Shown here in pieces: positions 35,107-46,404 of a stretch of 64,000 bases of DNA (position 1 is its first letter; each line of letters opens with the position of its first letter). Under the pieces are notes generated by a model. The model was not told the DNA's origin. It did not search any database and was given only the letters and a program-made list of their open reading frames with translations. The stretch spans positions 434,001-498,000 of the forward strand of contig JAYKXP010000003.1 of NCBI GenBank assembly GCA_037176845.1, read 5' to 3'. The position numbers and the translations under genes are program-made. Source of the DNA: Paramarasmius palmivorus. Its lineage: Eukaryota; Basidiomycota; Agaricomycetes; Agaricales; Marasmiaceae.

Positions 35107-35758
35107 CTATGCTATATCGCCTCTTGGAGCACCAGGAAGACGGGGAGCAAGTTCCTTGGCTTGGGTTGCCTGTCTTCTCTTGCGATGTTCAGCCAATCGC
35201 ACTACATATGGGTGTGATCAGCATGGTTGGTCACAGGAAGAGAGATAGTCCGCGCGTACTGGCAAAGAAATCCCGATGAAGCGTGTATCGTTGATGAGTA
35301 GGTCCAGGGCTTGGGGATGTCGACGGTGGTGATATTGGCGGTGATTTGGGTGTAGTTTCTTTGGATTTCTTGTCGTCGTCCTTCTTTTCCTCTTTCTCCT
35401 TGTCGTTGTCAGTCTTCTCTTTTTCCTTCTCTTTCTCCTTGTCCTTCTTAGCCTTCTGCTTCTCTTCCCACTCCTTCTTCACTTTCTCAATTTCTTCAGC
35501 ACTCAATCCCATCTTCCTTGCCCCACTCGCAGCATCACTTGCTTCCCCAACCTGCGTAGCAAACCCTGGATCATTCAAATGCGCTGGACATGTGTATATG
35601 AAATCCACCGTGTTTATCGTCGCTAACACGGTCGTCGTGGGTTTAAAGCACACATAACAGGCTTTAGGGGTCCCTGCAGTCTTTTGAATTCAAACTATGG
35701 AGCCGTATTGAGTTGCACCTGTACTTACCCGTTTATAGTACAAGTTGGTGAAAGACAT
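35107..35758 (-). CDS. VFA1: Vps4-associated protein 1 (Vfa1-like)
   Basis: Yeast Vfa1 binds and stimulates the ESCRT disassembly ATPase Vps4 at endosomes. Three exons (35729-35758, 35260-35680, 35107-35201) give 181 aa. The N-terminal zinc-ribbon-like part is clear: FTNLYYKRTAGTPKACYVCF, KPTTTVLATINTVDFIYTCP and AHLND, with a CxxC pair and a later Cys/His. An acidic/basic coiled coil (LSAEEIEKVKKEWEEKQKAK) and a long Lys/Glu run follow. The last exon supplies FAMRLAEHRKRRQATQAKEL, the conserved C-terminal helix. It is in tandem with the SDR gene and divergent from the formaldehyde dehydrogenase gene. Confidence 0.88.
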
Positions 35759-37610
<1,852 letters not shown>

Positions 37611-38021
37611 GGTGTAGCGAAGCAAGGAAATGTTGTAGCATTCTGACATGTACTTGTATTTACAACCAATGAAAGAAGGCCGAACACTTGTCTTCCTTTG
37701 GCAAACTCAGAGTGGGCACATTCGTATCTAAGATCTGAGCAGTGAGTTCATGGATTCTCGTTCAAGCAACTACATGCATATGGTAAATTTCGGACGACTC
37801 GAAAGGATATGTAGATGGTCCACAAAAAATTCATTGAGATAACTACAGATAAATACACAACAAAGCACACTCCAAAGAGCAACGCAAGGCCAAAAATTCT
37901 TCTAGTAAAAAAACGCAAACTCTACAATCCATTTGCTGCATCCCGCAACGCCTCAAACAGAAGCATCACAAAGAAACACAGCAAAAAGAAAGCGAGAAAG
38001 CGAATCCCCAAGAGAGGATTC
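37611..38021. other. Spacer between formaldehyde dehydrogenase and U2 snRNA
   Basis: The 411 nt are A-rich and Lys-codon-like on the plus strand, giving spurious basic frames, but nothing coding is supported. It holds the 3' end of the dehydrogenase transcript and the 3' flank of the U2 gene. Confidence 0.5.
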
Positions 38022-38211
38022 CCCTGACGACACAAGCCAGTACTGCAGTAGCAAGGTCATCGTGCCTCCGAGTTGCAAGCAGAGCTCGAAGGGCGGGGGC
38101 GGCAAAAATTGTATAACCTTCAATAATGGCGGTGCCATTATACAAGAGGTTAATCTTGTAAGAACAGATACTACACTTGATCTAAGCCAAAAGGCCAGAG
38201 TGGTAAGGAAT
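38022..38211 (-). ncRNA. U2: U2 spliceosomal snRNA
   Basis: Read on the minus strand, this is a complete U2 snRNA. The invariant 5' domain GGCCTTTTGGCTTAGATCAA continues with GTGTAGTATCTGTTCTT at 38196-38160, including the branch-site recognition GTAGTA at 38174-38169. Stem IIa is a perfect hairpin (ACAAGA/TCTTGT, 38159-38142). Stem IIb is AATGGC/GCCATT (38139-38125). The Sm site ATTTTTG is at 38109-38103. Stem III pairs CCTTCGAG with CTCGGAGG (38092-38065), and a stem-IV-like GATGAC/GTCGTC closes near 38026. A TATA box lies about 26 nt upstream. The 5' end (about 38211) and 3' end (about 38022) are set by comparison with known U2 length and may be off by a few bases. Confidence 0.94.
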
Positions 38212-38230
38212 CACAATGTTGGGGCGCGGC

Positions 38231-38237
38231 TTTTATA
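38231..38237 (-). promoter_or_regulatory. TATA box of the U2 snRNA gene
   Basis: The sequence TATAAAA on the minus strand ends about 20 nt before, and begins about 26 nt before, the inferred U2 5' end. This is the right place for a core promoter element of an snRNA gene. Confidence 0.7.
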
Positions 38238-38356
38238 GGTTTCCGGAGTGCGCACGGACCATGTTGAGGCACGTGCACATAGGTGTAGCTGCGGCAGCGT
38301 ATGCCCGAAATTCGCGCTTGAGCTCTACGCTCACACAAAGTCCTCAGGACGGGCAA

Positions 38357-39030
38357 ATGGAAGCCACACAACGTGAATATGGGCAGGGGAAGAACCATAT
38401 CAATGACCATGGTGCGTATCTCTACAACAGACTCATGCTCAACTCTTGACATTTCTAATAGCTACGAACCAACCCACTTCCAGCGTCGTGGAAAGCGAAG
38501 GCTCTCGAGGACTTGTACAAGACCCCAATAATAGTGTTGATAATGGGGGACGTGAGTCTCTGTAATTCTGACAACTCACTCCGCTCAACTTTTGCTATGA
38601 ACCTAAAGAACCACGATCCTTGAAGACGACAACTCCGGAAATACAAATTCTAAAACGCAAATATATGAGAACAATCACTTTATTGGTTCTCATCACCGCC
38701 ATCGACATCAGCCTCCTCTTCTTTGCGTCTGCGCCCATCACAGACTTTATGCAAACCGTTACTGGACTGAGAGTCCTCCTCGTCACCTCCGCCTTATCCG
38801 CCCTTATTGGTATTCGTGATCTTCTCAAGCTTCTCAAGGAGAACGTGCCAGTGCCAGCGAGTATCGACCCGTCGACGCACCGTTTTGTCGCATACGCCTG
38901 GATACACCTCTTAGGAGTTCTTTTTCCGATACTAGCTGGGTATATCGTTACCCCAGAGGTTCGGAGATCGGCGAGCCATGTATTTCTGGTGTTGTTGATA
39001 TCTTTCTCGTTTTTGGTTGTTGGCTGGTAA
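38357..39030 (+). CDS. Small four-helix membrane protein of unknown function
   Basis: Three exons (38357-38411, 38462-38551, 38609-39030) close in phase to 188 aa. The first 70 residues are hydrophilic (SSVVESEGSRGLVQDPNNSV region). Four predicted membrane spans follow: TITLLVLITAIDISLLFFAS, GLRVLLVTSALSALIGIRDL, VAYAWIHLLGVLFPILAGYI and SASHVFLVLLISFSFLVVGW. The protein stops directly after the last span. Basic residues between spans (KLLKEN, RRS) would sit in the cytosol. I recognise no family. The frame is open further upstream of 38357, with another ATG at about 38263, so the start is uncertain. The promoter lies between this gene and the oppositely oriented U2 gene. Confidence 0.6.
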
Positions 39031-39596
39031 GGTAAACGTGGGGCATGGGTGGAGAGATCTACATGACTGGCGATAGACTCGGAATGAGATAATTATTCTC
39101 TCGATGTGTATATCACGAATTTGAGGTAAACTCAAACATGGTATAGCTATAATGTACTATTGTGAGCGCTCGCACACAGTGGTGAATTCATCTTTTGGGA
39201 GTGCGCAGTGCGCACAGACCGAGTGGAAGTTTTTGACGAGACTATAGTCACCAGTATGCACTCGTTGTGTAAAGAACATGGATCCGAGGGCTCAAACATA
39301 GCGTAGCTGATGAGATATATTGGTGCGAGTCGGACATATGCACGAGCGTCGCACAATGTGAAAAGGAAGAGCTGTGGCAAGCGCTTGCCGCAGAGACGGA
39401 TCCAGCCTACCTAGCTATAGCCCCCGGAGGTATCCCATGAATACTCACCCCGTGCTCACCTGCTACTGTTCAACCATTCCCAAGTAAAACGCCCAAAGAA
39501 AGAAAGCAAGAAAGATCGAGATCGTATAAAGTCGTACTTATCTGCAATACCCATAACCTAGAAAACGCAAGCATTACACATCATCCAAACACCAAA
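39031..39596. other. Spacer with several short inverted repeats, no gene
   Basis: These 566 nt lie between the convergent stops of the four-helix protein and the acyl-CoA-binding protein. They contain short dyads (for example GAGCGCTC near 39160 and GTGCGCAGTGCGCAC near 39205) but no coding frame of note and no tRNA-like fold that I could complete. Confidence 0.45.
39376..39389. repeat. 14-nt perfect palindrome
   Basis: GGCAAGCGCTTGCC is a perfect inverted repeat without spacer. It extends imperfectly to CTG...CAG on the flanks. It lies in a convergent intergenic spacer, so it may influence 3' ends or be chance. Confidence 0.5.
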
Positions 39597-41256
39597 TTAA
39601 ACACCTCTATCAACCAACAACCTCTCCCTTCTACCGACCAAAGCTCTCCAAAGCACCCCCAACGCCATCAACACCTCTCTCCTCCTCACCCCACTCCTCT
39701 TCCACAACAACCTCAACAGCCCAAGTACACACACCAAAAACGACGCGTCCAAGAACAACCTCCTCAAAATAATCCTCCACGGAGAGTTCCCATTCGGGTT
39801 CGGAATCGGATAAATCAAATTAAGCACCGGGTTAACCACAAGAGACCACAACCCCAAATCCATATCCGAATCACCATGATTAGACGACGGATCCCAGTTA
39901 ATCCCACTGTTACTGTTACTGTTATTCCTATTATGAAACGAATGCGTCCTAGGCGTTCCCTGTCCAGATCCCGAACGTGAAAGTGTTCGAGACTCGAGAA
40001 CTTCTAGGCGTTCGTTGAATGCTGCTAATTGGGCTTGCATGTGCTCTAAAGCTCTTTCTAGAGCGATAGACGACGCGGGGCGGATGACACCCATGTTGAT
40101 GGGTACTGGTTGGGGTCGGTAGGCTTGGGGACCGTACATGGGATTGGGAGAAGAGGCGGATGTGGATTCTGGGTAGGTGAATGTGGATGCGGAGACTGAG
40201 GCGGATGTAGGAGCAAATGCGGAGGGGGTCTCAAACCCTGGGAGAGGTTGGGTGTTTGGTACGCCCATGGGGATAGCGAAGGATTGAGTGACTGGTGCGG
40301 AGAAGGAGTGGGATGGGGGCGGAGACATTGCGAGTGGCGTACGGTATCTTTGTGTTTGGGTGTTGGTTTGGTGTGAGGAAAGAGATAGAGATGAGTGTGG
40401 TCTGTTTTCTGTAGCTGGTAGTAGTTGTTGAGGCGGTAAAGGGTTTGCTTGATCGTCTCCTTCGTCGTCCTCATCATCGTCCTCGTCATCTTCCTCTTCT
40501 GAAGATATTTCCGCTTGACCTCGGGTTTGAGGCTGAAGCTGTGGCTGTACTTGAGCTTGAGATAGATGTCCAGGATATCCATGCGCCTCTTCTGCATCAG
40601 ACTCAGAAGAAGAGTCGGATTGTGTGGATGATAGTGTACCTGCATGTTGTGTAAGGATCAGGGACATGTACAATAAATGAAATGGCTTACGACTCATAAC
40701 GATATGGGAAGGGTCACCGTTATACGACTCTAGCTCCTGGACAAGGTTTTTTGCAATGGTTTTGTCAGAGTACTTGCGTAGGACCTGTAGCGGAGATAGT
40801 GTATAAGCCATTGGTGCCATGAAGTTGCGGGGGTAAAGGTACCTTCAACAACGCCTCAACGTATAACCATTTAGCTTCGTACGGGTCAAGATCTTTATGT
40901 TTGTTCCATGCATCCCTATGCGACGTGAATAATGACGAAGACGAGAAAGGAGACAGGACATGCCATTTTGCACGACCCAACATATCCCACATTCCCGGAC
41001 GAGGCGTTTTTACATTTCCTACTGTGGCTGTAGTCCAGTTAGCGTTTATTGTTTGGTTTTTCTTTCGATTCAAGTACCTTGTTTATAGAGACTAAGGCAG
41101 AGTCAGTACCCGAAGAAAAGAACTCGGACGAAGCACACACCTATACATGGTAAGCTTCTCCTCATAATCAGTCTGTATAGGCCCCGTCTTTGGGAGACCT
41201 TGCACAATCTCTACAGCTCTGTCGAACTGAGCATCAATGAGGTGTTTCGAGGACAT
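39597..41256 (-). CDS. Acyl-CoA-binding protein with C-terminal membrane anchor (ACBD5/Atg37-like)
   Basis: Six exons (41141-41256, 41078-41091, 40964-41027, 40843-40915, 40691-40784, 39597-40639) give 467 aa. The N-terminal ACB domain (residues 1-110) is clear: IDAQFDRAVEIVQGLPKTGP, YEEKLTMYSLYKQATVGNVK (ligand-binding Tyr and Lys), RPGMWDMLGRAKWDAWNKHK and YEAKWLYVEALLKVLRKYSD. A long disordered part follows, with Asp/Glu-, Gln/Pro- and Ser-rich stretches. A coil (ALEHMQAQLAAFNERLEVLE) and a hydrophobic anchor (RRLFLDASFLVCVLGLLRLL) near the C-terminus follow. This order matches ACBD5/Atg37, a peroxisomal membrane protein in lipid handling and pexophagy. A 14-nt microexon encodes SLYKQ. A GC-donor intron (40916-40963) is needed to make KWDAW. 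Confidence 0.85.
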
Positions 41257-41354
41257 GCTGAGAGCAGGAAGGAGAACACGCGAAACCTTGACCGAACGGA
41301 TAATCACACGCTAAATACCTTGCTCACTACTTTCTCGGCTTGCTCACAACACAC
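41257..41354. promoter_or_regulatory. 98-nt divergent promoter of the ACBD5-like and TFIIE-beta genes
   Basis: The two start codons are only 98 nt apart on opposite strands, so both transcripts must start within or very near this segment. No TATA box is visible. Confidence 0.5.
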
Positions 41355-42338
41355 ATGTCAAAACTAGCCAAGGATGCTGCAGCTTTCAAATCAGTTCTAC
41401 AGCGTCAGGATTATACTTCATGGCATTCTCAGCCTCCTCCTTTGGGTGGTTCAGCTTCTGTTACTAGTGGTTCAGGGAGTGCGAGTGCGAGTACAGCAGC
41501 AGCAGCAACAGCAGAAGGCGGAGAAGGGGAAACCGCGAAAAAGAAACGACCGAAAAGCAATGTCGTCTACTCTCAACCTGCAGATACGGGCTCTGGAAAA
41601 GAATGGAGTACTCAGTTGGTTTATGCTGTTGACTATCTCAAAGTGTGTCGTTTGAATATCCCATCTACATTCAACTAACAAACCTATGAACAGACAACAC
41701 ACAACCCAATGCGTCTACAAGACCTCGCCATCTACACTTCCACCGAAGTAGACACAAATCCTACTCTTATCGAAAAACTCCGTAGTCACGAACGAGTTCA
41801 ATGGGACCCAAAAACAGATCTATACTCGTACAAGCATGAATTCAACTTTCGAAACAAAGCCGCCTTGTTAACCGAAATCCAACGTCAGACTACGAAAGCT
41901 GGCGGTGGAGGCGGTGGGATCCCCGTACGTCTCCTCAAGGAATCATGGAAAGAAGCACCTGCGGCTATAGAGGAACTAGAGGCGTCTGGTGACGTCCTAG
42001 TAACGCGTACGACGAAAGATGGTCAGCTCAAGATGGTGTTTTGGAACGAGCTCAAGCCAAGCGAGGAGAATGGGGGTATGAGTGTGGAGAAAGAGTTTAG
42101 TGATTTATGGCACGAGCTCAAGGTCCCGAACGAGGTAGACTTGTTGAGGCAGCTGCAGAACGAAGGGTTACAGGCTACGACGTCTGCTGCTGGAGCAGCG
42201 TCGGCTGGGAAGGGAGTTGGACCAAAGAAGAAGGGCAAGAGAGGAGGCGCACCAAGGCAGAGACAAGTCAGGATAACGAATACGCATTTGAAAGGAGAGA
42301 TCGATCTTTCAAAGGACTATACGGGGCCAGGAAAATAG
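41355..42338 (+). CDS. TFA2: Transcription factor IIE subunit beta
   Basis: TFIIE-beta is part of the RNA polymerase II preinitiation complex. Two exons (41355-41642, 41694-42338) give 310 aa. An Ala/Ser-rich N-terminus of about 70 residues precedes two winged-helix domains. The first contains WSTQLVYAVDYLKTTHNPMR plus LQDLAIYT, then RVQWDPKTDLYSYKHEFNFR. The second has LTEIQRQT, GGIPVRLLKESWKEAPAAIE and LEASGDVLVTRTTKDGQLKM with VFWNE. The C-terminus is basic (GKGVGPKKKGKRGG, then RQRQVRITNTHLKG), as expected for the DNA/Pol II-contacting tail. The open frame starts with TTG upstream; the first ATG is at 41355. The mS34 gene is convergent, 80 nt between stops. Confidence 0.94.
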
Positions 42339-42418
42339 ACATGTATTGTACTAGTAAGTTATATATCTGTAGAATAAGAATAAGAAACGAATAAAGAATA
42401 CGATACACTTGCACCTAC

Positions 42419-42847
42419 CTAAGCCTTAGTAGCCTCTGCACTCGCACTCGAACGTCCCTCTGCCCAGTTATACTTTAACGAACCACGTATCCTTTCGTCT
42501 CTCTCGCTAACCTCCTTCCCTGTTCAAACACATCACCAAAAAATTCACGCCAAATAACTCGTACACTTACCTCTCCAGACCAACCTTCCCCAAACCTTTC
42601 CATGCTTTCCTTCGCATTTCAACTCACTCCTCGTCACAACCCAATAACAATCCCCAATGTTCTTTCTCGACCAACGAGTTTGATAGACGTGTTTACCCAC
42701 ACCACCTGAAGACGTTTTCGAGAGAATGCTGAACAAGGTTTTCTTGGGTCCTGGCGGAAGGAGACTAGGAGGTCGAGCAGATTTGGGTGGTAAGAGTGTA
42801 GGTGGGATTTTGGAGAGGGTATTGAGGATGCTGGATGTCGGGAACAT
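42419..42847 (-). CDS. MRPS34: Mitochondrial small ribosomal subunit protein mS34
   Basis: Two exons (42571-42847, 42419-42519) give 125 aa. The N-terminus (MFPTSSILNTLSKIPPTLLP) is Ser/Thr/Pro-rich with few acidic residues, consistent with mitochondrial import. The core HVYQTRWSRKNIGDCYWVVT followed by HGKVWGRLVWRGKEV matches the mS34 hallmark of YWxVTR and HGKxWGxLxxKGK. The second exon completes ERIRGSLKYNWAEG. The assignment rests on this short signature, and the length suits a fungal mS34. It is convergent with TFIIE-beta. Confidence 0.8.
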
Positions 42848-43245
42848 GGTGGTTTTTGGTTTTCCTCGTAGGCGCCCGCACTTCCCGAGTACTCTGATGT
42901 CGACGCAATGTCGACGCCTATTCTTTCGGTACCACGAACACAGATACAAGTTTTCAGGCTTATACCCCCCATGTCAGACTAAATCACCCGAATTCTTCTT
43001 GCCTGAAAAACAGGTAAATTACATCTCAGCTTCGGTTCTCGTATCGTCAATCTTGGAGACAGTAAAAGCGGCGCACGAACAAAAGATTCACAGCAGACAA
43101 GGTTTGCGTGTATTCAAGGTTAATACTCATGCAACACATCTGACATCTATTTTCCTTAGCATTCTGTATATCTTGACACTGGTGAGACTGAAGAAACTCT
43201 GGCGGTTAGGAGGCCTCCTTCGGATCCATTCTTGCTCAGCCCACC
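42848..43245. other. Divergent spacer between mS34 and the APH-like kinase
   Basis: The 398 nt contain plus-strand open frames that are antisense or promoter noise. I see no conserved coding signal. Both flanking promoters must lie here. Confidence 0.5.
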
Positions 43246-44184
43246 ATGTCCATGCCCCAAACCGACACCCAAGTATCGTGGTAAGTTAAAATGCCACATC
43301 CTTCCATAGCGTTATACTAAATAACATATACCAGGCTGAAACCCTTCACCGAGAGCGAAATCACCTCAGTCCTTCTCGCTAGAGCAAAAGGGAAACAGCA
43401 CCTCAGCCTCGGCTCAATTGTTGTTGACCTTGGCGACGGCAGATTCGTCAAATCTAGCCATAGGACAGAGGAGCTACTGACAGAGGCAATGGCAATGGAT
43501 TTCATTCGTACGGTACAAAAGTGTCCATACATCCTTGACGCAGAGTAACTTATACATTCAACCTAGCACACCACCATACCAGTACCCCAAGTGCACAGGT
43601 TCTTCATGCATGGACTTATCGCATTCATCGTCATGGATGCTATTCCCGGATGGACACTCTTGAAGGTCTCACACAAGCTCTCACCTCAAGCCTGTCAAAA
43701 CGTCGCACAACAGCTTTACAAGATTGTCACCGAACTAGGATCTCTAGACGATTCTTCGTCGAGGAAAAATTTGTACGGGCAATGGCCAGACAAAAGTTTC
43801 GCGACCAGTAGGAGATTCGCACAAAACCAGAACATCCCGACCTTTTCGTCCTTTGATGATCTACTCTCCTATATTATACCAGCTGGAGAATCCCGGGAGC
43901 TGTCACTCGATGTTTCATGCACGCGACCGGTCCTCACACACGGTGATCTCTCATCCAACAATATCATGGTCGATTTGGATGGTAACATCCTCGCGATTCT
44001 CGATTGGGAGATGTTTGGGTGGTATCCTGCATTCTGGGACCGAATGATGTTGCTTCGTACGGCTTCGTATAGAGCGAAAAGGGTGTACGACGCGTTTGAA
44101 GGTGCTTTTGGTGCTTTTGAGCCAGAGATGGAAAGGTTGGCGAAGTTTGTGGTAGATTTGGCGGAGCCTTTGTTTCTTGATTGA
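43246..44184 (+). CDS. Aminoglycoside phosphotransferase (APH)-fold kinase
   Basis: Three exons (43246-43280, 43335-43512, 43567-44184) give 276 aa. The N-lobe has FVKSSHRTEELLTEAMAMDF (the usual Lys and Glu positions) and the linker HTTIPVPQVHRFFMHGLIAF plus IVMDAIPGWTL. The catalytic part shows the APH signature VLTHGDLSSNNIMVDLDGNI (HGDL..NN, catalytic Asp) and AILDWEMFGWYPAFWD (metal-binding DxE variant, IDWE type). These match the large family of fungal APH-domain proteins. Their substrates are mostly unknown and are not antibiotics by implication. The N-terminus is shorter than usual, which may reflect a compact fungal subtype. Confidence 0.88.
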
Positions 44185-44421
44185 CTCTATGTATGCGAAA
44201 GAAGGGTGTGTTGACATCAGTTATATTGAAGAATGAAAGGACGATTATTGCGTATTCAATCTCGATGACCAGTAGTAGTCAGATTTTTCTGCCTTTCAGT
44301 ACTTACAAAGAGACGAAATTTAAAATAGGGGCTGCAGCAGTGCCACAACCTTCCTTTGTCCCAGACTATATAGTACCATGCAGCTCAGCTCTAGCCTCTG
44401 CTTCTCCCTCCGACCACCATC

Positions 44422-44916
44422 ATGCCGCCACTACCAGACATGGGTATCGAATCCACAATGTACGGTCCCATTAGCATAGACCACATACACCGAGACCCCA
44501 ACAAAGACCTCATCGTCTACCTCGTCGTCGTTCCCTCAGCTGGCGGACGCCACCGAGTTCGCAAAAACGACCACTGGAAACTCATATGGCAAATCGTGGA
44601 TACACCAGGTCGGACTGTAGGCAGGATACTGCACATCGTACGGGAACTAGGGTACAACCACCTCACGAACTGGGGACCGCTCACGAAGAATCTGGGGGAT
44701 ATGACGAGGGATTCAGAGTGGTTTCGTGTAGCGGAGATGACACTTGCTCAAAGGAAGGCTCTGGAGGAGATTGCGAAAGCGGAAGAGGTTATGGAGCCGG
44801 ATGGGGAATGGAATTGTCAGGATTGGGTTGTTTCGGTGTTGGAGAAAGCTGTACAAGGGGAACTATTGACTGAAGAAGAGGTTAAATGGGCGATAGAAAG
44901 GGCTCAGGGTGTTTAG
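44422..44916 (+). CDS. Single-exon unknown protein with a WNCQDW motif
   Basis: An uninterrupted 164-codon frame starts at ATG 44422, a few bases after a CT-rich leader. The sequence opens with GIESTMYGPISIDHIHRDPN and a strand-like DLIVYLVVVP. It continues with HWKLIWQIVDTPGRTVGRIL and ends with EWNCQDWVVSVLEKAVQGEL. The Trp-Asn-Cys-Gln-Asp-Trp motif is one I associate with small basidiomycete-expanded proteins of unknown function; I cannot name the family with certainty. No signal peptide or TM is present. Codon use looks like its neighbours. Confidence 0.75.
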   Translation: MPPLPDMGIESTMYGPISIDHIHRDPNKDLIVYLVVVPSAGGRHRVRKNDHWKLIWQIVDTPGRTVGRILHIVRELGYNHLTNWGPLTKNLGDMTRDSEWFRVAEMTLAQRKALEEIAKAEEVMEPDGEWNCQDWVVSVLEKAVQGELLTEEEVKWAIERAQGV

Positions 44917-45715
44917 ATTCATGTGTTCATGCGAGAAAAGAAACAAATGTGAATGTATGTGTCCATCCAGTTCAGCCAAAATCAACGTCTTAACTCCCTT
45001 TCCCGCCGAAGCAGCAGGTTTCCTGAAGAATTTTACATGAACAATTGGATACAGCGGTTTTTAGACAGGTTTGACGGCTCTCGATGGATTAATGACCAAG
45101 TGAAAAGGCCGAGATGACTACCAGTAAACGGTCAGCGAAGCGACGGATACGGAAATAGTCTATGTAACACACCTTTGCCCACTACTACCACTCTTACCAG
45201 GAATGTAAGACACCTCTATCTACTCTATATCTTCCGAATCTTTGAGAATGCGGCCGTTTGTCGGCTTGGGTTCTAACTTCTGCGATGATCATGAGAAGCA
45301 GAAGGCAGGATTGTCACGAGGAGCGAGTTCAGGCAGACACGCGTTTCACTCATCAACGTTTCAACCACCATTTCGTTGTGCTTTGACACTGCCAACGGAG
45401 GCCATAATCTGTGCAGAACCCATGCATATTTGCATGGACATTGCTCGCCTCTAGGTCCCAAGTCTCTGTCTGACCACAACTCCAAAAGTTGCGAATCTGC
45501 TTGCACTTGCCATTCGCGCAAAGCGCCTTTCTCGATGCCTAAGGCGGCAAATGTTGCGGTACGTACTCCATGCAATTTCACGAACACGATCAGTATTCAA
45601 TGACACGCCCCTTCAGCACCCAACCCGAAGGAGACGACTTCTCGATGACTCTGTTAAAGTATACCTTCCATCTAGTTCTCGTGCTATTGTCATTTGAAAG
45701 GGAACACTTCAGGAT
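44917..45715. other. 0.8 kb spacer with no supported gene
   Basis: Frames here are short and overlap on both strands (longest about 100 codons) without family resemblance. The segment at 45600-45660 starts with an ATG followed by TRPFSTQPEGDDF. It could be a first exon of the gene that follows, but no in-phase splice to it was found. Confidence 0.4.
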
Positions 45716-46196
45716 ATGACAGAAGAGGAGAAGAGGCGGTTCTATGCGCTTGAGGAACAGGTGAATCTCGTGTTCATTCAGTTTCTTTCAATCCATAGAC
45801 TCAATATTCGTGTTCTTAGAAATTGGCACTGGTCGTGCCTCGTCCACCACTAAGCAAAGCAGAGCGCTCGCAACAATCTCGGTTCGGTCGTCTTAGCATA
45901 CAACATTACTCTCGAGCTGACAATCTTCATTCAGAGAACGTAGAAGGGAAGTTCAAGGCGTCAAATCACAAAGGAGCAGGAAACCCAAGAGAGATGCATT
46001 TGTTATGCATGACTTTGGCCACATCAAAAATACTGCTCAAAGTGACACACAGAGCGAACCTGTAAAGGTCGAATTCGACGAGCCCAACACGGATTTGTCG
46101 AGACTTCAGCACGACTTGACCCGTTACCGTTATGCCTATGTACCGAATCAACACGAATCAACTCCGCCGTCGCCATCGGAGAGTAGCACGCAGTAG
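45716..46196 (+). CDS. Small unknown protein (three exons, tentative)
   Basis: Exons 45716-45760, 45820-45939 and 45990-46196 join in phase to 123 aa. The N-terminus is MTEEEKRRFYALEEQKLALV plus VPRPPLSKAERSQQ. The last exon encodes RDAFVMHDFGHIKNTAQSDT plus an acidic, Ser/Pro-rich tail. Introns are 59 and 50 nt with GTGAAT and GTAGAA donors. The product is hydrophilic and resembles nothing I know. The chain is supported only by phase and splice signals. If the second intron is not removed, the frame ends at 46065 instead. Confidence 0.42.
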
Positions 46197-46404
46197 TTGA
46201 AGATGATATCCATGTATTCTTGAAGCCAGAATGAAATGTGAAGTTCAAGCGGACAAGGCGGTCGGTCAGTAGTATGTTGAATAGTGCAAAATTCTCAGGT
46301 GGTCGAAGTTCTTCACGAGCTCCCAGTAGCCGTGCCCTCAAATATGATTGAGATGTTTGCAGCTGAATTCGATTCTACAACGAAAAATTCGAGAAAACAT
46401 TCGG

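Noticed and set aside
37815..38238. Basic plus-strand ORFs over the U2 region
   Set aside because: The region is U2 snRNA on the other strand plus A-rich flank; the ORFs have no family match.
42726..43289. 187-codon plus-strand frame antisense to mS34 and through its promoter
   Set aside because: The mS34 signature on the minus strand is convincing, and the plus frame shows no protein-like conservation.
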